Shown one piece after another: positions 40,897 through 53,656 of a stretch of 64,000 nucleotides of DNA (its first letter is position 1; every line of letters begins with the position of its first letter). Source of the DNA: Hydra vulgaris. Lineage: Eukaryota; Cnidaria; Hydrozoa; Anthoathecata; Hydridae. The translations under genes were made by a program, and so were the position numbers. The stretch covers positions 65,306,001-65,370,000 of the forward strand of contig NC_088922.1 in assembly GCF_038396675.1 (NCBI RefSeq). The letters are read 5' to 3'. Below the pieces are notes generated by a model. That model did not search any database. It saw only the letters and a program-made list of their open reading frames with translations, and had not been told where the DNA came from.

Positions 40897-42540
40897 TCAT
40901 AAAATGTTGCTGACTAACTTATATTCAGGTAGATAAGAGAGAAAATCATAAAAAATATCGGTTATGTTTATCTTATTTAATTCTGGTTTGTGAACAAAGT
41001 CATTTATAACCTGTGAAATTTCACCAGAAATGTAACTTTTAAACTCAGGCAAGTCACTATCAGTAATAGTCCGATAAATTTTGTGCTCGTATGCTGTTCG
41101 TAATGTATCGCCTATACAACTAAACATCTGGCGACAGTACTTAGTAGGCTTTTCAATATTCTGCGCACGACAAAACACTGTAAACTCAATTAGCCAACTG
41201 AGTGCTAGGTGCAAACTGCAGCGATGAAAATTTAGGATTGCAGTTTTTGTCTGTGATTGATCGTCGTAATTTTTTCTTTGACCGTTAATCATGCTCTTCC
41301 AAACACGTAGTTCTTCACGAGGTGGACAGTAAGCATAAGGCTCTTCGGGTACAGTAAGGGTATATTTGTCAAAAAATGCTAGTATAAACTGCATTGGTTC
41401 TTTTCGTATTGCTTCTAATTTTTTAACTATTTCTCTCACACTTTCAGGCTTAATATGATCAATCATGTTGTTTTCTGGTACAAAATAATTTGGTATATTA
41501 TATTTTTTCAAAAAAAGTAATAGTTTGTCTAAATATCGAAGGAAAGCAACTGCCGTATTACAAGGTTTCCAAATATCTGTATTAGGTTCCTGCTCTACCA
41601 TCCAGTACAACGCCGTTTTCAGGTGGTACGTTGCCAAGGCTTTTGGTTCCTTAAGATGCAAGTTGTGCAGCAACTTGACGTAAAGGTAGACACGTCGGTG
41701 ACAATCTAACAGTGAGTGAGCCAGTGTTACTTCAGGTTTGGAAAATGACAACCTGAACTCAAAATCCCTATTTTTACTATTGATGTGCCCCATACGTACA
41801 ACGTGACAGCCGTCTTGTATCACTTGTTGAATAAGTTGAAAAGTGGGCCAATTTCCAAGCCGTGTGCGCGTAATCCAATCTTTTGCGCATGAAGGCCAAC
41901 TCTGGCATTTAAAGCAGAGCACATAATCACACAGATGACTGAAATCATCGCTTAATGCCAATGCCGGTCCTTCTAGTGTCACATGTGTGCGCATTTTTGA
42001 CTTAATAGATTCTATAATTTTTGAGCCATCTAATACTTTTACACCGCTCTTTAAACAAACAGTTAATGAGGGTGAAAATGCGTTATCATTTGGAACAATC
42101 AAAACATAGCCTGGATGTTCTGATTGTTTTATTGTTCCTATAAATGGAGTATTGGGTTTGGAATGGTTTTCCTCTATGAGAGGCAAACTTGAATAGGGAA
42201 ACATAACATCCTGATCACTTATGTAGGAATACCTCTTAACATATTCTTTAGTATTTTTTAAATCTTCATACTTCATGTACAGTGGTACGTTAAAGTATTC
42301 TGCAGCACTTCCTGACAGCATCAAGTCTAGTTTTGGTAACCGCTTAGATTCTGCAAAGTCCTGAGTCCATGAGCGGGTCCATAGGCGAGTCCATTCTCTG
42401 TGGGTTTGCAAAAACCCGGTTGGCAAAATGGAGTTTAATATATAACTTCCATATACTAAATCTGTTTTAGATAGATCGTCATGTGTTAATAAAACCTTAG
42501 GTTTAACGTTGTTATTGTATATTGAAAAATAGTCGGTCAT
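40897..42540 (-). CDS. Mab-21/cGAS-like receptor (cGLR-type nucleotidyltransferase)
   Basis: An uninterrupted single-exon frame of 547 codons from ATG 42540. Residues about 70-250 form the nucleotidyltransferase core: a GS motif (LMLSGSAAEYF, G77-S78), a D-x-D (SDQDVMF, D109 and D111) and a third acid in CDYVLCFKCQSWPSC (D205), aligning with the VDITLALE..SWP segment that carries the last metal-binding Asp of cGAS. Then EFRLSFSKPEVTLAHSLLDC leads into the helical Mab-21 C-lobe (YHLKTALYWMVEQEP, LRYLDKLLLFLKKYNIPNYF). Residues 370-547 are an extra helical-looking C-terminus. No cGAS-type zinc thumb is visible. All catalytic positions being intact, it may make a cyclic dinucleotide on binding nucleic acid; that is inferred from the family and the ligand is unknown. 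It could instead be a non-sensing Mab-21 protein. Confidence 0.8.
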   Translation of the reverse strand: MTDYFSIYNNNVKPKVLLTHDDLSKTDLVYGSYILNSILPTGFLQTHREWTRLWTRSWTQDFAESKRLPKLDLMLSGSAAEYFNVPLYMKYEDLKNTKEYVKRYSYISDQDVMFPYSSLPLIEENHSKPNTPFIGTIKQSEHPGYVLIVPNDNAFSPSLTVCLKSGVKVLDGSKIIESIKSKMRTHVTLEGPALALSDDFSHLCDYVLCFKCQSWPSCAKDWITRTRLGNWPTFQLIQQVIQDGCHVVRMGHINSKNRDFEFRLSFSKPEVTLAHSLLDCHRRVYLYVKLLHNLHLKEPKALATYHLKTALYWMVEQEPNTDIWKPCNTAVAFLRYLDKLLLFLKKYNIPNYFVPENNMIDHIKPESVREIVKKLEAIRKEPMQFILAFFDKYTLTVPEEPYAYCPPREELRVWKSMINGQRKNYDDQSQTKTAILNFHRCSLHLALSWLIEFTVFCRAQNIEKPTKYCRQMFSCIGDTLRTAYEHKIYRTITDSDLPEFKSYISGEISQVINDFVHKPELNKINITDIFYDFLSYLPEYKLVSNIL

Positions 42541-43810
42541 GATGTCATAAAAATATTATTATTAATGCTGTTGATAATACTTCTTTTTTTATTGTGATCT
42601 ATAACACAAAATAAATCCATTAAAAAAGTTTAAAAAACGAACAATGTAAGATACAATCAAAATTAAATAAAATCTTTATACTTCATTTAAATTTAAAGTA
42701 GTCTAAGAATGCATTAAAATATTTGTATTAGAATATAAGTATAACTATACTTTAATAACTCATAAGATCGATATTATCCTATAACGCGAACGTATATTAT
42801 TCAACAGACGTTAGTATAATGCAAAAAAAAAAAAACTGCAGTGTTTTAGTTAAAGAAAATTTACCGATTTTTTAAGATGGCGCAAAGAGTTCAAAAGTTG
42901 CTCAGTACTTATTTAAAATATAAACGTAAAAAGCTCAAATAACTTTGTTTCAACAGAGATTTTAAGAGCATTGTTTAAAATGTTTCATATACATGTTTTC
43001 TTCATAAGTTAGTCGATTATAAACACATTATTTAATTTAATTTAATTTAAACAAAGAGCTTCTTTTGAATTGATTTGATTTAAACAAAGAGTTTCTTTTC
43101 TCAAAATAATGGTTTCTATCTATTCTCAATATAACAATGTTATATTTTAAATTGAAAAAAATAAAAACCGTTTTTAACAGAAATGCCTGTTTTTGATTTT
43201 AAGTACTTTCGTTTGTTTTTTAGTCTTTGATTTATTTTAATTTTGAGAAAATTTACATCAATGTAAGAAAGTGTTTTAAGTTTATATCAACAGTATAGTT
43301 TACATGTTGTATATATTCCGTATGGCATTAGTATTTGGTTATTAGACAATCCTAAAATTGCTGTATTATAAATGCGCTTTAAAAACATTTTATGTTGATA
43401 TGGTTTTAGTTCAGTGTTTATATGGAGTAAAAAAAAAAGGGATTAATGACCATTAATATTTTTGCATCTTTTTAATGTTTTGTTTTACATTATGCTGAAT
43501 AAATCCATTTTTAAAATCACCGATAAAATAATTTAATTGTTTTTTGTAGTTACGATTTTTTAATAACTTCATTTAAAAAGTATTGAAAGATTCTTAGCAA
43601 TAACACCAATTTAAAAGTATATATTTTTTTGGCTAAAACTTTGATATTTGGTCAAGTCAAGTATTGTTATAGAATGTATGTCTTCTTTTTTATAAAAAGA
43701 AACACGCTTCCGCAATTTTTTACTCTCTAGCGGAGAAATGAACAGGAAGAAGGAAAATTTGAAATCGACTTCATCATAATCATAATGGCTTCATCATAAT
43801 GGCACCAAAA
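42541..43810. other. 5' flank of the Mab-21 gene; AT-rich non-coding
   Basis: Immediately upstream on the minus strand a three-codon uORF (ATGACATCATGA) overlaps the main ATG. Otherwise no gene; a duplicated motif (tttaaacaaagagcttctttt) occurs near 43046-43100. Confidence 0.5.
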
Positions 43811-43972
43811 GACGTCTTTTGAACGTTTAAAAGACGTCCAAAACTGGGTCTGTAATTACAGACCCAGTGGACACGTCTTTTGAACGTTTTTAAATAAAAA
43901 CTCAAATATTTTAGTGAGACTTTTGTCTTACGTAAGGCAAAAGTCTCACTAAAATATTTGAGTTTTTATTTA
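43811..43972. repeat. Cluster of near-perfect palindromes
   Basis: 43843-43868 is a perfect 26-bp palindrome (ACTGGGTCTGTAA plus complement). It is flanked by direct copies of acgtcttttgaacgttt (43811 and 43872 regions). 43891-43931 and 43932-43972 are 41-bp arms with zero loop and one mismatch (TAAATAAAAACTCAAATATT...). Confidence 0.95.
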
Positions 43973-44029
43973 ATTATATAATCATTTAATTTATAAACGT
44001 TTAGGGAGGGGGTTTAGGGGTAGGGGATG

Positions 44030-44180
44030 AAGTCAAAGGGCTTTTTCGTTCCCAGCCCCCAATCATCGCAATTTTTGCAAAGCCTCATTATTTGACATTA
44101 GTATAAACATACAAATATTTGGAGTTTGCTCCATGTTTGGAGGTTAGCTCAATCTCAAAAAATTCTGGATCCATCACTGT
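44030..44180. mobile_element. Half copy of the MITE family at 46.8 kb
   Basis: cgttcccagcccccaatcat, gcaaagcctcattatttgac and ggagtttgctcca follow the order of the right arm of the MITE at 46773-47351. Only one arm is present. Confidence 0.6.
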
Positions 44181-44262
44181 ACACCACTACCGCCTAAACA
44201 GCATTTATCAAATAGAAAGCAATACATTTTTAGTTGTACTTTTAGTTAAATACTTTTATTTG

Positions 44263-44520
44263 TAGAGAAACTGAAAATATTAATATAACCTGTGGAATAC
44301 CCCAAGGATCAATTTTAGAACCACTTTTGTTTTTAATTTATATTAATGATTTTAGCAAGTCTTGAAATTTAAAAGCGACATTTTGTTTGCTGATGATACA
44401 AATATGTTTAACCCTTATCATGATATAAAAATATTGTTTAATTCAGTTTACACGAAAACTTACAAAATGGTTAGTACAAATAAATTATCAATTAACTTAA
44501 ATAAAACAAAATATTGTCGC
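44263..44520 (+). pseudogene. Reverse-transcriptase remnant (CR1/L2 type)
   Basis: TCGIPQGSILEPLLFLIYIN DF is followed after a frameshift by FADDTNMF and KLSINLNKTKY: RT motifs around the catalytic ADD, same family as the minus-strand LINE at 49.4-52.2 kb. 5' and 3' truncated. Confidence 0.8.
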
Positions 44521-46772
44521 GATCATTTCACAATCGCCATTTTTATGAGGTTTTGAGTTAATGATTGAAATGTATAGTTTAGACTAGAGTTGTTAACCGG
44601 AATATTTCGTACAATTCCAGAAAAATAAAATTCTTTCGGAATGATATTGAGAATCAGGAATTTTTTTTTTCGTACCGAATTTTACAAAACAAAAAAAACC
44701 GTCGATGTTTATTTCACAAATGCCACCTACGAAATGTCGTCTTTTGCAAGTTGAATTATGAAATAAAATTATTTTGCTATATACGAAAGTAGTGCTTACG
44801 GAAGTCGCACTTGCGGAACGAGCTCTTTCGCTCAAAGACGTTTTGAAGTCTATAAAAAAAATTTGTTGGCCAAACGGATATAATTGTAAAAAATAAAATT
44901 TTTATTACCAAAATGTTTATAATAAAATTTTATTTTCAGTATTGCAACATATGAACATTTTAAGGTTTTATTTTTTGAAATAATGATAAAAAACCAAATT
45001 TCTTTCGAAATGAAACTCTTTCGCACCGCAACTTGCGAAACAGTTTTTAACGGAAAAACACTAATGAAACGCGGCATATTAAAAATATTTAATTACGTTT
45101 TATGAATCAAATACGTATAATTAACATAAACTTTCACATTTTGGGGAAAAAAGAAAATTTAGAGCATGTAAGGCATTTGTTTGGGATCATGTAAATTTGC
45201 CTCAAAAAAATAATACATTTGTAATATGTCAACATTGTAAAACAAAGTATCCCGAGGACAATTGTAAATGAAAAATAAAATGGTCCAGCGATTCCACAAG
45301 CAACATAATTGGGCATTTAAAATCTGTTCATAAAATATTTGGACCATCAAATTGTAATATCAAAAGACAAGAACTAGATGTTCTTTACGATTTAGATTTG
45401 TAAAAAAAGGAAGAAATAGAAGTTGATGAAAACAGCTTCATTAATAAAAGGTTTACATTAAAAAGACAAGAAGTTATAACTTAGAAATTGTTTGATTTCC
45501 TTCTCAAAGCAAATATGCCGATGTTAATGTGCCTTGTAAATCACCAATCATTTATTTATTTTGTTAAAAGTTTAAATCAAGATTGCAAACTGCCACAACG
45601 ACAAACAATATCATATACTTTAGTTCCGAAAATGGTAAGTATTTTATATAAATATATATATATATAACTATGTTGTTTTAAGTATGAAAAAGTAAAGATA
45701 AATGTACAAAAAGATAAGAACGATTTATCATATGGTTCCACACACACGATATTTGGACTTTTTCGATATTTTGGACAATTTCGCAAGAAGCCTATTTAAG
45801 TGCAACTTTTCATAATGTTGATAAAAATTATCGTCTTTGTAGTCGAGTTCTGGGTTTATATCACTTGACCAAATCACTTAAATCTCCATGCATCACTTCA
45901 AAAATCAAAGAAATATTACAAGAATGGAATATCGAAAATAAGGTACAAAATTATTGAAAATTAACCCAAAGATTGCAAATACAGTGAAGGCTTGTAGAAA
46001 CCTACATTTTTTTAAAATATATCGCATGAAGACTATGGATTATATTATGTTGTTTTTTTTAATTTAGGCTCTATACGCTGTAGCAGACTCTGGATTTAAC
46101 ATAAAAAAAGCTTTAACAGATTTAGATCCTTTATTAAAATATTTTCCATCCGTTGGTCATAAAATAAATTCATGCGCAGTCGATATTTTAAATAAATTTA
46201 ATATCAAACGATATACTAACTGTAAGGGTATGTACTTTTTTAAATTATTTTTAATATTATGTTTATTATTGTTATAAATAAATATTATTATGTTAAAGGG
46301 AGAAATATCATAAATATAAAAAAATTTAATAAAGATGACGAATTACGAACAATCGAGATAACAGAAGCTGAAGCACGAAAATATGAAGAAATTAATTTAC
46401 TTAAAGATAAACTTAATAGCTTGATTGCAAAGTGCAAATCATTAGTTGGTTTATTTAGACATAGTGAAGGTAATTATTTTATACAAGTTTTTCAAAAGTC
46501 ATGTTTTTGATATTGATAGAGCATAAATTATTCATTACATTATTTACTTCAAATTTTTTTTATTATTTAATATCTCTATATTAAATGATGATAATATCAG
46601 GGCCAACGGGGGAAGGGGGGGGGAGACGCTATAGAATTTTCTGAGGAAAAAAAAGGTGTGGAGAAGCACATGCTCCCCGCCCCCAGTGTCGTTGGCTCAG
46701 AATATTAACAATATATGTATGTATATATATATATATTTTTTTTTATTTTTTTTATTTTTTTTTTTTTTACAG

Positions 46773-47475
<703 letters not shown>

Positions 47476-48525
47476 CAATTAAAATATAGGATTAACGAAA
47501 AGACTTACAGAAAAACGAGATATATTACAATATGACGTAAAGATAAAATTAGTGCAAGATGTTAAAACAAGATGGAATCCAACATATGATATACTTGATT
47601 CAATTTTTTCAAATAAAGATGCTTTTTTATCTATGAAATATGAAAATGCTGCTGAATGCATATTTCAATGTATGCCTTCAGATGACGAGTTTAAAATAAT
47701 AAATGATTTTTTCAATTTGTTTGAATCACTAAAAGATTTGACAATAAGCTTAAGTGGTGGAAATTATCCTACAGTTTCTTTATTATTTCCAGCTGTTTAC
47801 AGTTTATTGAATAGTAAAATAACTAATATGGAATTCTCTACAGATCTAATAGAAGCATTAAAATTTCAGTTACTAAATTCTTTAAAAAGTCGCCTAAATT
47901 ATATTTTAACTGATGATATTTTTGTGGCAGCTACTTAACTTGATTTTTGATATAAAAAATTTGAATTTGTAGAAAATATAACCCAACGTCTTGGTTTAAT
48001 AATTTGAGCAAAAGATTTTATTAAAAAAATATTAACACTGCACATGCAACAAGTTGGTTTTTTACCGCAAGATGCCATTCATTTAACACCATCAATTCCA
48101 TCAAACCAATTGTCAAATAATGCGAGTAATGGAAATGCACCAAGACATAAAAATATTACTTATATTTCACAATTAACGGATAAATTTTTCATAAAACCAT
48201 GTACAGATCAGCTTGTGGATCAAATACATCAAATAAACTTGGAACTCGAAAAGTATGATGGATATTTAATGATAGTTAATGAGAGAAACAAATTAGCTAT
48301 AGAATAAAATGGGTGTGTGGCTTTTTATCAAACAGAAGGTGACACCTATAAACTTATAACGCTAGCTTGTAAAATGATTTTGTGCTTAAGTGCAACTTCA
48401 GTTGCATCCGAAAGTTTATTTAGTGTAGCAGGAATTATACAAGATGAACAAAGAAACCGGTTACATCCCATGCTTTTGAGTATGCTTATAAAGTTTAATA
48501 TTATGCAGTTTTACAAAGTTTAATA

Positions 48526-49435
48526 TTATGCAGAAATATTTCAACTTTGAAATAATTATTAATAATATAAACGATTTTTACATTGATTTCACATTGATTT
48601 TAGCAACACTTTTTATTATATTTGTCAAATAATTATCTTAATAACGTAATAGTTGTCTTAATTATAATTAAAAAATATAGTTAAACTTTTACTAACATGT
48701 TAACATTAAATAGCCAAATCTTAAATTTTAATGAAAGAGTTTTTTATTGCAAAATTTGAGTTGTTTTGAATGAGTCGGTTAAAAAAAAGAGGTCATTATC
48801 GAACTAATTTTTACTGTAAACTTGTCGTTAGTTTAACTCAAAGGCAGTTTTTCTCCTGTTCCTTTCTTTATATTCATTACTTACCCGAAGTTGTAAGAGA
48901 GCAGTTAATTAGTCCCTGAGTCAGTAAGTTAATGGGAAAAAAGAGACGGTTTTATACAAATAAAATTGCGTGATTGGGAAACAATGCTTTTGTTGAAATC
49001 AAAAGAAGACATAATTTAAGGAATCAATCCTAAAAATTAACTTCTCCATAAAGTACGTACGCTTTAATTTTGATCCTCCCCTCCCCCGCAATTTTTAACA
49101 TTCCAACATTATTGGGACTATACAACCGTTGAAAGTTTTAAAGCTCTAGCTATTTTGGAGAGCAGTAAAAATTCAGTTGCAAGATTTTGCAGCAAAAAAG
49201 CGGGTATGTACAATACAACCCTTTCCCGGGTCTTCGCCTCTGGAAACAATTTAAACATAGAAGCTCACCAGGACTATACAAGCGCTGAAAATTTCAGAGC
49301 TGTAGCTAGTCTGAAAAATTGTGATAAATTAATAAAAATGTAATGGAACCAAATATTTTACTTAGTTTTTATATATGAGAATATAAATAGTAAACCTCCA
49401 TTTCTGCAAAGCCAAAGACATTAAACAATTTAATA
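48526..49435. other. Non-coding with a diverged direct repeat
   Basis: Around 49100-49150 and 49260-49320 a segment recurs (ggactatacaaccgttgaaa / ggactatacaagcgctgaaa, then agctctagct / agctgtagct). Nothing else recognised. Confidence 0.5.
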
Positions 49436-49439
49436 CATT

Positions 49440-52214
49440 TAATATTATTATTTTGGAAACGATTATTATTTAAAGACATTTAATATTATTATTTTGGAAA
49501 CGATTCCATATTGATGGACCACGGTTTGTAATTAGAAAACTTGACTGCTGTGATTTAATTTTTCCAAGTTGATAGTCGTTCCTGGTATTTGAACGCAGAT
49601 TATATTTTTCAGAAAATGCTATCAGGAAGTTATCTGAAAAAACGCTTGGTAAAAGTTTGTTTTTATACTTATACATAAAAATTAATATCTGTAATGTGTT
49701 AAGTTTCTCAATATCTAGAACCATCATGCTTTTCATCACTGGGGCCGGGTTTACTAACCTATTTAAATAATTAATTGCTTTGCATGCATGGTTTTGCAGA
49801 CTTTGCAATTATAGCAATTTGGTTTTATGGGTGCTGGCCCATACCATATTTGCGTACAAAAGCTGACTATGTACAAGACTAAAGTAAAGCATATTTGTGA
49901 TTTACTTTCGAGAAAAGGTCTTGACTTATACAAAACACCTATTACAGAGGACACCTTTGTTTCAAGATGACCAATATGGTTTTTCCATGACAAATTTTTA
50001 TCCAGAAGTACTCCCAAAAATTTTGTGTACTTTTCACGTTTAATTTGATTTTTATTAATAAATAGTTTAGGCAGCTTTAACGGAAGATTAATTGATTGTT
50101 TTTTTTTATGAAAAAGAGTAAAGCTAGTTTTTTTACAATTTAAGGATAATTTATTTGCTATGAACCAGAGGTTGAAATTTTTGAGTTCAATATTCATAGT
50201 TTCAAACAAAGTCTTTGCATCAGGATGATTAAAAAATAAATTTGTATCATCAGCATACATAATTGTAGATATTTTTTGGGAAGCTTTATGCATATCGTTA
50301 ATATATATATATATTATAAATTCATTATAAATTACTCTCTCATATACTTTTGAAAAAACTGGGAGTAGAGAAATAGGTCGGTAGTTAGAAATATTATTGC
50401 AATCATCTTTTTTTAGATAGGGATTAATTTTGGCTAATTTAAGTTTGTTAGGGAATATACTATTTTCAAATGAAGATGATATAAAATAAAGGTTTACAAA
50501 TTCTGTCCATAACATAAATAGCTACATTACTGGAAATACCATCATATCCACATGACTTGTAGCGTTTAAGTTCAATAATTTTTTTATTAAATTCAAGTTT
50601 AGTTATCTTTTCATTATTTATACTAGTGTTGGGTTTTTCTCCCAAAAAATTATTAAATGTTTGATTTGGTTGCGCAATGTTAGAAGCAATGTTAGAAGCC
50701 TACATTAACAAAATATTTGTTAAATTCTTAACATATATTTGTTTCACTTGTCATAATTTTTTTATCGGAAATTAATTTTTGTGGTAAGCAAGTATGCTTC
50801 TTTTTTTCGCTTCCTGTTAGTTGGTTTATAACAGCCCAAGTCCTTTTTATATCGAATTTATGCTTATTAAGCTGATTAGAAAAATATCTTATTTTTGCTT
50901 CTTTTATATAATGTTGAAAAAACTTTTTATAATTTTTGTAGACTTTTTCATCATCTTTATTTTTTGATTTTAAAAATTTTACGTAAAGTTTTTGTTTTCT
51001 TTTTGATGCCTTAATTAAAGTTATTGTCATCCATGGATTCTTATATCCTTTATTTTTTATTTCTGTAGTTATTTTTGGGCATATATTATCAAAGATATTT
51101 TGAAATGTGCTTGAGAAATTATCAAACGCAATATTAGGATCTGTTGAGTTCTATTGGAGTTTTTTTTTTAATTATTCAGGTTTTTTATAGAAAGATTTCT
51201 GCAAGTCACAAAGATTTTTTTTATTGTCAATATTAGATAATACTTCGCGTGCTATATGGAAAACCGGAAAATGATCAGAAAAGTCTGCAATAAAAAGGAT
51301 TGTTTCAAATTTAATATTTAGGGAACTGTTTGTTAAAATATTGTCAATCACAGAAGATGATTGGTTAGTAATGCGTGTGGGTTTAAATATGGTGGGTAAT
51401 ACATTAAATTCAAATAGTAAGTTGAAAAAGTTTTTTATGTTTGCAAATTTTTCATAACATAATGCGTCCATATTTGTATCTCCCGCAAAGAAAACGTGCT
51501 TGTTTTGTTTACTCATTTGAGACAAAATTTCATAAGATATTAAGGAAGTTAACTTGTTTACCACATGGCGGTCGATTAATGAGGAGATTAAAAACGATTT
51601 ATCAGGAGTACATCAGATACAGGATTTATCAGAGATTTAACACTTCAATGCACAAAGTTTCAATATGTTTATTTGTTTTTGAAAATTTGCTGTTTTTTTT
51701 TAATTCAAATTTATCAAGAATATATATTGCAACGCCACCTCCCTTGCTGATTACACGTGGTTGACATCATTTTATATGAATCTAAATTGTAAAGGGAATT
51801 TTCGGGCATGGGCGAATTTGCATCTTCTCAAGTTTCTGATATACATATTATATCAAAAAGATAATTTAAAGAATAATAAAAATGTTTAAATGATTTTAAA
51901 TTTTTGTTCATTGACCGTATATTAATACTTAAAATGTTTAAATCTTTGTTACGTTTTTCTCTCTTAAATTCTTCTGGTTTATATTATTCATTATTTAAGC
52001 AGTTAATATCTATTTCAGTCAAAAAATTATAATCATTTTTATTATATTTCAAAATTTCAAAAATAGGTGATATTAATTTTGTCAAATTAGCTTCATTGTT
52101 ATGCATTGTTTTAGATATATTCATTGTTAGTATAATCCTTAATATAAAAAACCTTAATTTAGTACTTAATAAAATAATTAAAACGTAAATAAATAAATTA
52201 CTTGTTTTCAACAC
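49440..52214 (-). pseudogene. CR1/L2-like LINE ORF2, internally deleted
   Basis: Read on the minus strand. The endonuclease is at 51564-51172 (HVFFAGDTNMDALCYEKF, SVIDNILTNS, FSDHFPVFHI). A linker (51030-50728) holds KIRYFSNQLNKHKFDIKRTW. The reverse transcriptase (50515-49763) has NYRPISLLPVFSKVYERVIY and the catalytic MYADDTNLFF, then KYTKFLGVLLDKNLSWKNHI. The stretch between VIYNEF and YINDM, which should contain the PQGSILGPLLF motif, is missing and replaced by a short TA-rich run (about 50295-50310). The C-terminus (49808-49470) reads HACKAINYLNRLVNP to RGPSIWNRF. The 3' end is duplicated in tandem (tttaatattattattttgga twice, 49437-49500). Without the palm motif it is dead. Confidence 0.85.
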
Positions 52215-52287
52215 CCTCGTTCTCGTTTAACATTTCTCTTACCACTAATCGATTATATATATGACTTTCGCGTATTTTCCGTTACCA

Positions 52288-52289
<2 letters not shown>

Positions 52290-52381
<92 letters not shown>
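52290..52381. repeat. (TA)n microsatellite
   Basis: TA array between two LINE-derived segments. Confidence 0.95.
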
Positions 52382-52385
<4 letters not shown>

Positions 52386-52388
52386 AGA

Positions 52389-52527
52389 AAACCATCTTTA
52401 AAATTTTTAGGTGTACTCCTTAACAAAAACGTAACTTGGATAGACAATATACTTTATCTTGAAAGTAAAATCTCGAGAAATATTGACTTAATAAAGCAAG
52501 GTCCTTTTATATCAAGTTTGTTTTAAA
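52389..52527 (+). pseudogene. LINE reverse-transcriptase fragment
   Basis: NRKPSLKFLGVLLNKNVTWI DNILYLESKISRNIDLIKQG matches the thumb region (FLGVLLDxNLSWKxHI) of the CR1/L2-like LINE next door, in the opposite orientation. About 46 codons. Confidence 0.7.
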
Positions 52528-53112
52528 ATATTTGAAGACTCCACGGGAAGAAACGGCAGGGTCACATTTTATCATTTTGCGGAAAAATCTCTTTTAAACT
52601 TTTAAACCTATATAACTTTTTTATTTTTAGGGAAAAGATGTACATTTTTATATCATATATCAATTTATATATATCAATTATATATCAATTTTTTATATAA
52701 ATATATATATATATCAATTTTTAAGATGTATTGCAAAAGTAACTAATTTTTTATGCAATTTTAAGTTCTATTTTTAATTTGAAAATAATAATTTTTTTCA
52801 CAGACTTTCTTTTTTAAACGAGGATTTTTATGGACTCTGCCACTTTTTCTCCGGTAAAATGCGTTTTATTATTTTATTTGTTTTTAGATATATCGAAAAG
52901 CTAAAACATCAATTATTTTATATTAGCTTATAAATAAAATTAGGCTGAAGCTATTTTTACCAAACATCCTCCTCACTGTGACCTAATATTGACAATGTAA
53001 TAGTCTTTGGGATCAAACTAAAGTTAAAAATATTTTTAGTGTTGCTGACAAAGTTCAATTTGTTATTCATTCTAAGGTTAAACAAATACCTGTATAACTT
53101 TACCTAAACAGA

Positions 53113-53236
53113 CAGTGCTAGATTAAGGGGCGCTAGGGGGCTAAAGCCTTGGGCACCACAAATTTAGAGGCCCCATATATTATAGAGGGCCTTTTTTTAA
53201 GTCACTTATAGACACTGGCACATAAAAAAGGCCTCT

Positions 53237-53321
<85 letters not shown>

Positions 53322-53356
53322 GCCCTTGGGTTCAGAAAAGTCTTAATCCGTCACTG
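53113..53356. mobile_element. hAT-type MITE with imperfect 8-bp target duplication
   Basis: CAGTGCTAGATTAAG at the left end is mirrored by CAGTGACGGATTAAG at the right. The 8 bases before (taaacaga) and after (tatacagg) agree at six positions, fitting the 8-bp hAT duplication. A (TA)n array fills 53239-53320. Confidence 0.75.
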
Positions 53357-53656
53357 TATACAGGTGACAAAAAACTGTAAGCAAAAACAGTTATTGAATG
53401 AAAAGTTTCTTACCTGACAATAAAGGGGCTTTAAAATTTAATGAATTACAAACAATAGAGAATTATTTTTTATAAATTTTATTCTCATATCTTGACTAAT
53501 AGTCACAAGATATATTCAATATCTTGAGATCATTAATTATATAACTGTTGTAAATTAAGTTTGAAATAAGAAACATATTACAAGATTATAAATCTTCCAA
53601 GAAACAATAAGAAAAAACAAATTGAAAACAAACTTCAAGTTAAATAAGAAGTCTAT

